Assembly: GCA_021737245.1 (NCBI GenBank)
Contig: JAIPEI010000018.1
Span: 1 to 18,723, forward strand
Length of the DNA: 18,723 nucleotides
Direction of reading: 5' to 3'
From: Deltaproteobacteria bacterium
GTDB lineage: Bacteria; Desulfobacterota; DSM-4660; Desulfatiglandales; HGW-15
Position numbers and translations under genes: made by a program. Below the pieces are notes generated by a model. That model was not told the origin of the DNA. It saw nothing but the letters and a program-made list of their open reading frames with translations, and searched no databases. Positions 1-6,677 of this stretch are shown here, one piece after another (the first letter of the stretch is position 1; each line of letters begins with the position of its first letter).

Positions 1-489
1 GATCTGGCGCCGGGTCTTGTGAATGGCCGGGCCGACCAGGTGGGAAGGCGGCTCGTGGGCCAGCTGGATGATGTACTCCCCCAGGTCGGACTCCACCACG
101 TCCAGGCCCCGGGCCTCCAGCCCCTCGTTCAGGGCGATCTCCTCCCCCACCATGGACTTCCCCTTGGCCACGGTGCGCACGCCCCTGGAGACGGCGAGCT
201 CCTCCACCACCCTGCGGGCGGATGCAGCGTCCTCGGCCCAGTGGACCGTGCCCCCGAGCCGGGTCAGGTTGTCCTCGAGCCGCTCCAGGTAAATGTCCAA
301 ATGATCCAGGGCGTCGTCGCGGATGCGCCGGGCCTGCTCTCGGAGCTCCTCGGCATCGGGAAGCGCCTGAAAGGCCGCGTCCCGCATGGCCCTCAGACGC
401 GCGTCGATGCTGCGGAGAGCCTCCTGGAGGTGGGCGTCGCCCAGGGCCTCACGACAGACGGTGTCAAAGCGGTCGCAGCAGGGCTTCAT
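1..489 (-). CDS. lutB: LutB-like iron-sulfur protein of lactate utilisation (C-terminus beyond left edge)
   Basis: LutB, with LutA and LutC, is known to form the iron-sulfur system that oxidises L-lactate to pyruvate in many bacteria. The 163 residues visible are the N-terminal LUD-type region: a helical start (MKPCCDRFDTVC), then T-V-A-K-G-K-S-M-V-G-E-E-I and G-E-Y-I-I-Q-L-A-H-E-P-P-S-H, both hallmarks of LutB. The ferredoxin-like cysteine clusters expected further on lie outside the window. The ATG at 489-487 has a GAGGAG ribosome site just upstream, and the lutA stop is only 7 bases away, so the two genes are surely cotranscribed. Lactate as substrate is inferred from family; LUD proteins also occur in other oxidoreductase complexes. 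Confidence 0.85.
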   Translation of the reverse strand, partial: MKPCCDRFDTVCREALGDAHLQEALRSIDARLRAMRDAAFQALPDAEELREQARRIRDDALDHLDIYLERLEDNLTRLGGTVHWAEDAASARRVVEELAVSRGVRTVAKGKSMVGEEIALNEGLEARGLDVVESDLGEYIIQLAHEPPSHLVGPAIHKTRRQI

Positions 490-496
490 GCTCTCC

Positions 497-1216
497 TCAA
501 CGGCCCGCCAGGATCTCGGCCAGATGCAGGGTTCGAATGGGTGCGCCCAGGCAGCGGGCCTGCCGCTCGAGGTGGAGAAGACAGCTGATCTCACACCCGG
601 TGATCCAGGAGGCGCCCGTTGCCAGAGCATTTTCCAGCTTGTCCCGTGCGATGGCTCCCGCCACCTCCGGATGCTTTGCGCTGAAAACACCGCCGAAGCC
701 GCAGCACTCGCCGGAGCGGTTCATCTCCCGGAGCTCCAGACCGGCCACGCGTTCGAGGAGCCGGCGGGGTTCCTTCCAGATCCCGAGCCCGCGCCGGACC
801 TGGCACGAGTCGTGGAAGGTCACCGTCCCGGGGAAGGCCGCGCCCAGGCCGGTCTCCCCGAGGACCCGGACCAGGAACTCGGACAGCTCATAGGAGCGGG
901 ATGCCAGGTCGCGGGCCTCCTCCAGCAGATGCGGATCGCCCGCAAAAAGGGTCTCGTAGTCATGTCGGATCATGCGCACGCACGATCCGGAGGGGGAGAC
1001 CACGGGTCGCCCGTCGCAATAGTGGCTCAGGGTCTTGCGGGCGAGCCGCGCCGCCTCCCGGATCCGCCCGGATTTGTAGAAAGGCTGGCCGCAGCAGATC
1101 TGCTCCGGGGTGTAGTCGACATCGATCCCGAGGGACTCGAGCACCCGGAGGGCGCCCAATCCGGCTTCGGGCCGGAACTGGTCCACCAGGCAGGGGATGA
1201 AGAGGTGCACGCGCAT
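497..1216 (-). CDS. lutA: LutA-like (Fe-S)-binding protein with two CCG domains
   Basis: A 239-residue protein matching the usual LutA length. It carries two cysteine-rich CCG domains of the heterodisulfide-reductase subunit B type. The first has C9 and the C-C-G at 41-43; the second has H-D-S-C at 135-138 and C-C-G-F-G-G at 171-176. Such cysteines bind Fe-S clusters in LutA and GlpC relatives. The frame is open for 48 codons further upstream, but the start at MRVHLFIPC matches the family N-terminus and the extension does not look like protein. It is followed at once by lutB. A weak promoter-like pair (TTGAAG/TATACC, 1252-1224) would give a nearly leaderless message, so I do not annotate it. 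It could instead be a glycolate-oxidase or Hdr-like partner, but the lutB neighbour favours LutA. Confidence 0.85.
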   Translation of the reverse strand: MRVHLFIPCLVDQFRPEAGLGALRVLESLGIDVDYTPEQICCGQPFYKSGRIREAARLARKTLSHYCDGRPVVSPSGSCVRMIRHDYETLFAGDPHLLEEARDLASRSYELSEFLVRVLGETGLGAAFPGTVTFHDSCQVRRGLGIWKEPRRLLERVAGLELREMNRSGECCGFGGVFSAKHPEVAGAIARDKLENALATGASWITGCEISCLLHLERQARCLGAPIRTLHLAEILAGR

Positions 1217-1364
1217 GTCCCAGGGTATATCGGGTTCGGGCGATCTCTTCAACCGGAAATGCGCTCCCCGCAGCTCGCCTTGACCGCCTGTTTCGTGGAG
1301 AGAACCCTTGAGGTCGATGAAGGGGCACGGTTCTTCATGGACACCCGGGAGCCCGGCCACACGA

Positions 1365-1393
1365 TTGACAGCGGATGTGGATTGTCTTATACT
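1365..1393 (+). promoter_or_regulatory. sigma70-type promoter of the liv-like operon
   Basis: A perfect -35 box TTGACA (1365-1370), a 17-base spacer and TATACT (1388-1393). Transcription would start near 1400, leaving a leader of about 155 bases before the binding-protein gene at 1555. Confidence 0.8.
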
Positions 1394-1406
1394 CCGGCTG
1401 AATCGT

Positions 1407-1445
1407 CTCCTTCCCGGCGTGCCGGTCTTTCTTTAGGGGAAGGAG
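1407..1445 (+). promoter_or_regulatory. Leader stem-loop of the liv-like operon
   Basis: CTCCTTCCC (1407-1415) and GGGAAGGAG (1437-1445) are perfect 9-base inverted arms around a 21-base loop. A competing small hairpin CCGGC-GT-GCCGG overlaps the left arm (1414-1425). The arms begin within about 10 bases of the predicted transcript start, so the mRNA would carry a 5'-end hairpin. The gap 1217-1554 holds only this and the promoter. Confidence 0.5.
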
Positions 1446-1554
1446 TCCCTTACACCAACCTTCCTTGCAGGACTTGTTTCTGAACCCGTGGAGCCGGGCG
1501 ACCGGATCCGCGAATGGAGTTTCCTTCGGGCAACCTTTTTCAAGGAGGGCAGCA

Positions 1555-2808
1555 ATGGGTATTCGACGAATGACTGGGACAAGATGCCTTAACAGTTGGG
1601 GGGCGTTTGCGCTCATGGCAGGGGTTCTGGCCGTTTCCCTTCTGGCGATGCCCCTGCAGGACGCAGAGGCCAGGGACATCAAGGTCGGCATCATTGACTG
1701 CTACAGCGGGCCGCCGGCCGTGTACGCCGAGGACGCCCTAAACGGCTTCAAGCTCGCCCTGGAGGAGATCAACGAGGAAGGGGTCCTGGGCGGCAAGATC
1801 ACCTGGACCAATCGGGACACCAAGTTCAAGGTGGACATCGCACTGAACATGGCCAAGGAGCTGGTCATGAGGGAGGAGGTGGACCTGCTCGTGGGGACCA
1901 TCAACTCGGGCGCGGCCATGGCGGTCTCCACGGCCGTGGCCGAGAAGAACAAGGTCCCCTTCTTCGTGTGGATCGCCAAGAGCGAGCGGATCACCGGAGA
2001 AAAGGGGCACCGGTACGTGTTCCAGACCGGCGAGAACTCGGCCATGGCGGGCAAGGCGGGCGGCGTTGCGCTTTCCAGGAAACCGTACGTGAAGTACTGG
2101 ATCGCCGGGGACGACTACGAGTACGGCCACTCCATCGCGGACGCGGCCTGGCGGAACCTCAAAGCGAGAAAGCCCGAGGTGGAGATGATCGGGAAATCCT
2201 GGTGGAAGCCGGGTGAGCCGGACCTCGCACCCTACATCACCTCGATCATGTCCGCCAAGCCGGACGCCGTGATCTTCGCCACGGGCGGGCGCAGCATGAC
2301 CAATGTCCTGAAGGCCATCAAGACAACGGGCATGGCCGAGAAGTTCCCCATCTGGATCCACACCGGGACGGATCATGCGGTCCTGAAGCCCTTGGGGGAA
2401 CAGGCTCCCGAAGGGGTCATGGGAACCATGGACTACCACTTCTACTACCCGGAAACGCCGGAGCACCAGGCGTTCGTGGACAAGTTCCGGGAGACCTACG
2501 GCGGTCCCCCGGGCTTTCCGGCCTTTCACGGGTACATCACGGCCCACTTCATCGCCAAGGCCTACCGAAAGGCGGGATCGGCGGACACGGAGAAGTTCAT
2601 CGACGCCCTCGAGGGGATGACCATCGAGAGCCCGGTGGGCAGGCTCGAGATGAGGGCCTGCGATCACCAGGTCAAGCTTCCCATGTACCTGGGCGTGACC
2701 AAGATCTCCGAGGAGTACGGCGTGGCCGTCAGCACGGACATCCAGACCCTGACCGGCGACGAGGTCCTTCCCACGTGCGAGGAGATCCAGGAGGCCCGCG
2801 GGAACTAA
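1555..2808 (+). CDS. Periplasmic substrate-binding protein of a branched-chain-amino-acid-type ABC importer
   Basis: A 417-residue LivJ/LivK-type binding protein (periplasmic-binding fold type I, Peripla_BP_6). It has a Sec signal peptide: basic start, hydrophobic stretch at about 15-33, and a likely cut after A-E-A at 37-39. The mature protein begins D-I-K-V-G-I-I-D and contains G-F-K-L-A-L-E-E-I-N and Y-E-Y-G-H-S, typical of the family. The ATG at 1555 follows AAGGAGGG with good spacing; the frame stays open further upstream but without a comparable ribosome site. It is the first gene of a five-gene transporter operon. The ligand cannot be read from sequence: this class takes up branched-chain amino acids, amides, urea, aromatics and others. 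It has no lipobox, so it should be a soluble periplasmic protein. Confidence 0.9.
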   Translation: MGIRRMTGTRCLNSWGAFALMAGVLAVSLLAMPLQDAEARDIKVGIIDCYSGPPAVYAEDALNGFKLALEEINEEGVLGGKITWTNRDTKFKVDIALNMAKELVMREEVDLLVGTINSGAAMAVSTAVAEKNKVPFFVWIAKSERITGEKGHRYVFQTGENSAMAGKAGGVALSRKPYVKYWIAGDDYEYGHSIADAAWRNLKARKPEVEMIGKSWWKPGEPDLAPYITSIMSAKPDAVIFATGGRSMTNVLKAIKTTGMAEKFPIWIHTGTDHAVLKPLGEQAPEGVMGTMDYHFYYPETPEHQAFVDKFRETYGGPPGFPAFHGYITAHFIAKAYRKAGSADTEKFIDALEGMTIESPVGRLEMRACDHQVKLPMYLGVTKISEEYGVAVSTDIQTLTGDEVLPTCEEIQEARGN

Positions 2809-2832
2809 CCGCCTGAAATCATCCAACCGTTC

Positions 2833-2861
2833 GGGGGCGGCGGGAGGGAACCGCCGCTCCC
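2833..2861 (+). promoter_or_regulatory. Intercistronic stem-loop between binding protein and permease genes
   Basis: GGGGGCGGCGG (2833-2843), loop GAGGGAA, CCGCCGCTCCC (2851-2861). This gives an 11-pair stem with one G.U pair and no T tract after it. Such hairpins after binding-protein genes are known to stabilise upstream mRNA or partly terminate, so that binding protein exceeds permease. That role here is inference. Confidence 0.6.
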
Positions 2862-2883
2862 GGGTATCGAAGGCGGACGACGC

Positions 2884-3780
2884 ATGGACTTCGGACAGAG
2901 CATCACGCTGTCGGCCGTTGGGGTGCACCTCCTGGTGGGGCTCAGCCGGGCCATGATCCTGTTCATCGTGAGCTCGGGGCTCAGCTTCGTCCTCGGCGTG
3001 CTCCGGGTGCCGAACGTGGCGCACGGATCGCTTTACATGATCGGGGCCTTTGCCGCCTTCACCCTCAATAACGCCTTCGGGGGGGGCTCAGCCGGGTTCT
3101 GGCTGGCCCTGGTCCTCAGCCCCTTCGTGGTGGCCGGGGTGGCCCTGGTGGCGGAGCGGGCCCTGTTCTGCCACCTGTACCAGCGTGAGCACCTCATGCT
3201 GCTCCTGTTCACCTTCGCCCTCATGCTCATCCTGGGCGATCTCGTCAAGATGGTCTGGGGCGCCGACTATCGCTCCATCACGACTCCGGAGGTCCTGGAG
3301 GGATCCCTGCCGATCCTGGGCTCCTCCTTCCCCAAGTACAACCTGTTCCTCCTGATCGTGGGGCCGCTCGTCGCGGTGGGACTCTACCTCTTCACGAACA
3401 AGACGAAGATCGGAAAGATCGCCCGGGCCGCGGCCGTGGACCGCGACATGGTGGACGCCATCGGGATCAACGTGAGCTGGGTGTTCGCATTCGCATTCGT
3501 GCTGGGGTGCTTCCTGGCCGGGCTGGGAGGCGCGCTGGTGGCGCCGACCATCAGCGTCACCCTGGGGATGGATCACGACATCATCATCGAGGCGTTTCTG
3601 ATCGTCACCATCGGAGGGCTGGGAAACATGTGGGGCGCCCTGCTCGGCTCCCTCATCTTCGGAGTGACCCAGTCCCTGGGCGTGCTGTTATGGCCCCAGT
3701 TCGCCATCGTGTTTCCTTACCTGGCCGTGGTGATCGTGCTGGTCTGGCGCCCCACGGGCATGCTCAAGTCCGTCTGGTAG
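2884..3780 (+). CDS. livH: ABC transporter inner-membrane permease, LivH type
   Basis: A 298-residue, highly hydrophobic protein with about eight membrane segments. It belongs to the branched-chain-amino-acid permease family (BPD_transp_2). The stretch G-L-G-N-M-W-G-A-L-L-G-S near residue 245 corresponds to the conserved cytoplasmic loop that meets the ATPases; the G-I-N-V-S-W-V-F-A-F segment near 195 and G-L-G-G-A-L-V-A-P near 218 are typical of LivH. The ATG at 2884 follows a modest purine-rich site (GAAGGCGGACGA). It should pair with the LivM-type permease that follows to form the membrane pore. The symbol reflects family position, not a demonstrated substrate. Confidence 0.85.
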   Translation: MDFGQSITLSAVGVHLLVGLSRAMILFIVSSGLSFVLGVLRVPNVAHGSLYMIGAFAAFTLNNAFGGGSAGFWLALVLSPFVVAGVALVAERALFCHLYQREHLMLLLFTFALMLILGDLVKMVWGADYRSITTPEVLEGSLPILGSSFPKYNLFLLIVGPLVAVGLYLFTNKTKIGKIARAAAVDRDMVDAIGINVSWVFAFAFVLGCFLAGLGGALVAPTISVTLGMDHDIIIEAFLIVTIGGLGNMWGALLGSLIFGVTQSLGVLLWPQFAIVFPYLAVVIVLVWRPTGMLKSVW

Positions 3781-3804
3781 GCGGGCGGCCTGCCGGCCGC
3801 GGGA

Positions 3805-4758
3805 GTGTTGGCTTTGCAGAGAGGCCCCTTCAACTGGAAGACGCTCTGGCCCTATGCGGCGGTGTTTGCGGCGCTGCTGTTTCTGCCCATGGCCCTTTCC
3901 AGGTTCTACATCTACATCACAGCCGTGATCTACGTGACCGCGCTCCTGGCCATGAGCCTGAACATGGTGGTCGGGCACGGCGGGCTCTATCAGTTCCACC
4001 ACGCTGCGTTCTACGGGGTGGGCGCCTACACCTGCGCGCTCATACTGGTCAGGACCGAGCTTCCCGCGTGGGTGGCGTTCGCGGCGGCGCCATTTGCCGC
4101 GGCCTTCACCGGTCTCCTCATCGGCTGGTTCTGCGTGCGGCTCAACAAGCTCTACTTCGGGATGCTGCAGATCTCGCTCGGCTCGCTTCTCTGGGCCATC
4201 GTGTTCCGCTGGTACGACCTGACCGGCGGGGACGACGGGATTCACGGGGTTCCCATTCCGGACGCCATCAGCACCATCAACACCAGCTACTACTTCATTC
4301 TGCTGGTTCTGGCCGCCTGCGTTTCGGTCATGTATCTGATTTACCGTTCCCCCTTCGGCAAGACGCTCCAGGCCATCCGGGACAATCCCGAGCGGTGCGA
4401 GGCCGTGGGCATCAATGTGCGGCGCCATCAGCTCATGGGGATCGTCGTGGCCACGTTTTTCGCCGGGATCGCCGGAGTGCTCTTTGTGGTGGTGGAGGGA
4501 TCGGTGTTTCCCGATCTTCTCTTCTGGGTCCTCTCCCTGGAGGTGTTCATCATGTGCCTCCTGGGCGGCTGGTTCACCTTTGCCGGACCCATGGTCGGAG
4601 CGGCCGTCACCGTGGCCCTCCGGACCTTTGTGGGGACGTACACGGAGTACTGGACGCTCATTCTGGGAGTGATCCTGATCTTGCTGATCTTCTTTCTTCC
4701 CGAGGGCGTCATGGGGTTCATTATCGAGAAGGTCCAGGGCGGCGAAGCGGAGGAGTAG
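3805..4758 (+). CDS. livM: ABC transporter inner-membrane permease, LivM type
   Basis: A permease of about 315 residues with eight to ten hydrophobic segments. It shows the LivM pattern: S-L-N-M-V-V-G-H-G-G-L-Y-Q near 48-60, A-I-R-D-N-P-E-R-C-E-A-V-G-I-N near 190-204, and a Phe/Leu-rich end. It partners the LivH-type subunit. The start is uncertain. GTG at 3805 gives the longest form, but the only good ribosome site, GGGAG at 3801-3805, suits TTG at 3814 (8-base spacing), which may be the real start. A perfect GCGGCC-TGCC-GGCCGC hairpin (3785-3800) sits just before that site and could tune translation. The next gene begins 3 bases after the stop, with its GGAGGAG site inside this reading frame. 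Confidence 0.85.
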   Translation: MLALQRGPFNWKTLWPYAAVFAALLFLPMALSRFYIYITAVIYVTALLAMSLNMVVGHGGLYQFHHAAFYGVGAYTCALILVRTELPAWVAFAAAPFAAAFTGLLIGWFCVRLNKLYFGMLQISLGSLLWAIVFRWYDLTGGDDGIHGVPIPDAISTINTSYYFILLVLAACVSVMYLIYRSPFGKTLQAIRDNPERCEAVGINVRRHQLMGIVVATFFAGIAGVLFVVVEGSVFPDLLFWVLSLEVFIMCLLGGWFTFAGPMVGAAVTVALRTFVGTYTEYWTLILGVILILLIFFLPEGVMGFIIEKVQGGEAEE

Positions 4759-4761
4759 CGG

Positions 4762-5496
4762 ATGCTTCAGGTCGAGTCCCTCACGAAATCATTCGACGGC
4801 TTCCTCGCGGTGAGCGGGGCGAACCTGTCCGTGGAGCGGGGGGAGATCGTGGCGGTGATCGGCCCCAACGGGGCGGGGAAGACGACCCTATTCAAGCTGA
4901 TCACCGGGCATTTGCGGCCCGACGAGGGGCGAATCATCTTCGAGGGGCAGAGCATCTCCGGACTTCGACCTTACGAGGTATGCCGCAGGGGAATCAGTCT
5001 CAGCTTCCAGGTCGTGAACGTCTTCAACCGCATGACCGTCTTCGAGAACGTGCAGGTGGCCGTGCTCAGCCACCAGAAGAAAACGCGCAAGCTGTTTTCA
5101 TCTTCAGGTCGACACGGCATCGAGGAGACCGAGGAGATTCTCGGGAACGTGGGGCTGGCGGACAAGGCCCGGCGGGTGAGCGGGTCCCTGTCGCACGGGG
5201 ATCAGAAGGTGCTCGAAATGGCCATTGCCCTGGGAAATCGTCCGGACCTCCTGATCCTGGACGAGCCCACGGCCGGCATGTCGCCCGAGGAAACCTCGGT
5301 GACCATCGACCTCATCCACCGCCTCACCAGGGAGCTGGGGCTCACCATCCTGTTCTGCGAGCACGACATGGAGCTCGTCTTCTCCATCGCCCACAGGATC
5401 ATGGTCATGCAGTACGGCCGCTCCCTCATCCAGGGGGCGCCCCAGGAGGTGAGGAGCAACGAAGAGGTCCAGGCGGCCTATCTGGGAGGAACATAG
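4762..5496 (+). CDS. livG: ABC transporter ATPase, LivG type
   Basis: A 244-residue cytoplasmic ATP-binding subunit. The Walker A box G-P-N-G-A-G-K-T is at 34-41, the signature appears as L-S-H-G-D-Q rather than L-S-G-G-Q, and Walker B reads L-L-I-L-D-E-P-T. The switch His lies in F-C-E-H-D-M-E. The LSHGD(Q/K) signature is seen in some branched-chain-type and urea-type ATPases, so the substrate need not be an amino acid. The ATG at 4762 follows GGAGGAG at 4749-4755. It should form a heterodimer with the LivF-type ATPase that starts 2 bases after this stop. Confidence 0.87.
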   Translation: MLQVESLTKSFDGFLAVSGANLSVERGEIVAVIGPNGAGKTTLFKLITGHLRPDEGRIIFEGQSISGLRPYEVCRRGISLSFQVVNVFNRMTVFENVQVAVLSHQKKTRKLFSSSGRHGIEETEEILGNVGLADKARRVSGSLSHGDQKVLEMAIALGNRPDLLILDEPTAGMSPEETSVTIDLIHRLTRELGLTILFCEHDMELVFSIAHRIMVMQYGRSLIQGAPQEVRSNEEVQAAYLGGT

Positions 5497-5498
5497 AC

Positions 5499-6197
5499 AT
5501 GCTCGAGGTGGAGGACGTCCACACCTACTACGGGCTCAGCCACATCCTGTTCGGGGTCTCCCTCGAGGCGCCCGCCGGCGAGATCGTGTGCATCCTGGGC
5601 AGGAACGGCGCCGGCAAAAGCACGACCATGAAGAGCATCATGGGGCTGACGCCGCCGAGGCGCGGGACGATCCGCTTCAAGGGAGCGGTCATCACAGGCC
5701 TGAAGCCCTACCGGATCTCCAGGCTGGGGATCGGCTACGTCCCCGACGACCGAAGGGTGTTCGCGGATCTCACCGTAGGCGAGAACCTGGAGATCTCGGA
5801 GCGGGCCCGGGGAGGAGAGCACGCCTGGACCCTAAGCCGGGTCTACGAGTTTTTTCCGGCTCTCGGCCGCATCGACGGCCGCAGGGCGGGTTTTTTGAGC
5901 GGCGGCGAGCAGCAGATGCTGACCATCGGCCGGGCCCTCATGACGAACCCCGAGCTCCTCCTGCTCGACGAACCCACCGAGGGGCTTGCGCCCATGGTGG
6001 TGCACTTGCTGGAGGAGCAGATCGCTGCGCTTCGGGACCGCGGGCTCACGGTCCTGCTGGCGGAGCAGAACCAGAAGGTGGCCTTGAGGCTGAGCGACCG
6101 TGGATACGTGATCGACAACGGCTCGATCCGGTACCACGGAAGCATACAGGACCTGAGGGAGAACGAGGACGTCCGGAGGAAGTATCTGCTCGTGTGA
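5499..6197 (+). CDS. livF: ABC transporter ATPase, LivF type
   Basis: A 232-residue ATP-binding subunit. Walker A is G-R-N-G-A-G-K-S-T near 34-42, the signature is L-S-G-G-E-Q-Q-M, and Walker B is L-L-L-L-D-E-P-T-E-G-L-A-P, the form typical of LivF. The reading frame is open far upstream, but the ATG at 5499 is set by the family N-terminus (MLEVEDVHTYYG) and by GGGAGGA at 5484-5490. It is the last transporter gene. The unusual hexamer array begins 8 bases after the stop. Confidence 0.87.
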   Translation: MLEVEDVHTYYGLSHILFGVSLEAPAGEIVCILGRNGAGKSTTMKSIMGLTPPRRGTIRFKGAVITGLKPYRISRLGIGYVPDDRRVFADLTVGENLEISERARGGEHAWTLSRVYEFFPALGRIDGRRAGFLSGGEQQMLTIGRALMTNPELLLLDEPTEGLAPMVVHLLEEQIAALRDRGLTVLLAEQNQKVALRLSDRGYVIDNGSIRYHGSIQDLRENEDVRRKYLLV

Positions 6198-6204
6198 TGG
6201 AACG

Positions 6205-6276
6205 GTGCCGGTGTCAGTGTCTGTGTCTGTGTCTGTGTCGGTGTCAGTGTCGGTGTCTGTGCCGGTGTCGATGCCT
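6205..6276 (+). repeat. Imperfect tandem hexamer array, about 12 units of GTGTCN
   Basis: Twelve consecutive 6-base units. Nine are GTGTC followed by A, T or G. Two are GTGCCG, and the last is ATGCCT. Changes fall almost only at the sixth base, which is never C, and at the fourth base (T or C). The array lies between the LivF stop and the cupin gene. Read in phase it would encode Val-Ser repeats on plus or Asp-Thr repeats on minus, but neither reading has a believable gene around it. Confidence 0.85.
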
Positions 6277-6322
6277 GTGAGACGAAAACCCGGAATCATC
6301 CACCGGGCCGTTGGAGGTCGAT

Positions 6323-6643
6323 TTGCCGTACTACCGAATCCCCGAGATGGATCCGCTGTCGCCGGCCGAGGGCGTGGAGATCCGGGTGATCCACGGGGAG
6401 AGAATGACCTTGGCGTTCTTTCGCGTGTCGGCCGGAGCGAGGGTGCCCGAGCATGCCCATCCCCACGAGCAGATCGGTACGGTGATCCGCGGGGTGATGG
6501 ATCTGGCCGTGGGGGATGAGACCTTCACCGTGCGGACCGGAGACGCCTACCACGTTCCGGGCGGCGTGCCCCACTCGGGATACTGTGGGGAGGAGACCGA
6601 GCTGGTGGAGGCCTTCTGCCCCGTACGCGAGGACATGCGATAG
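6323..6643 (+). CDS. Small single-domain cupin protein
   Basis: A 106-residue protein made of one cupin barrel. Motif 1 is G38-A-R-V-P-E-H44-A-H46-P-H-E49 with G57 closing it; motif 2 is G73-D-A-Y-H-V-P79-G-G-V-P-H84. H44, H46, E49 and H84 would bind one metal ion. Members include isomerases, dioxygenases and sensors, so no reaction can be named. I chose TTG at 6323 because GGAGG at 6313-6317 lies 5 bases before it; the in-frame TTG at 6311 would overlap that site. It follows the liv-type operon and the hexamer array on the same strand and is convergent with the MttB-like gene, so it may be cotranscribed with the transporter. Confidence 0.75.
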   Translation: MPYYRIPEMDPLSPAEGVEIRVIHGERMTLAFFRVSAGARVPEHAHPHEQIGTVIRGVMDLAVGDETFTVRTGDAYHVPGGVPHSGYCGEETELVEAFCPVREDMR

Positions 6644-6677
6644 CCGTTTCGGCCGCGGGGAAGGGGCTGACGGAGGC

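Noticed and set aside
1224..1252. TTGAAG-17-TATACC as a lutAB promoter on minus
   Set aside because: It would start transcription essentially at the start codon; boxes are only moderate.
1738..3024. Long antisense open frame opposite the binding-protein gene
   Set aside because: A high-GC shadow: His/Arg/Gly/Asp-rich, no ribosome site, no family pattern. The plus strand is clearly coding.
3507..5498. Upstream extension of the livF frame
   Set aside because: The frame is open through livH, livM and livG only because of GC bias. The sequence is low-complexity Arg/Gly/His until the real LivF start at 5499.
6205..6276. CRISPR array
   Set aside because: Units are 6 bases and contiguous, without spacers or cas genes.
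5832..6299. Minus-strand frame containing an Asp-Thr repeat across the hexamer array
   Set aside because: It overlaps livF antisense, has no ribosome site, and looks like protein only within the array.
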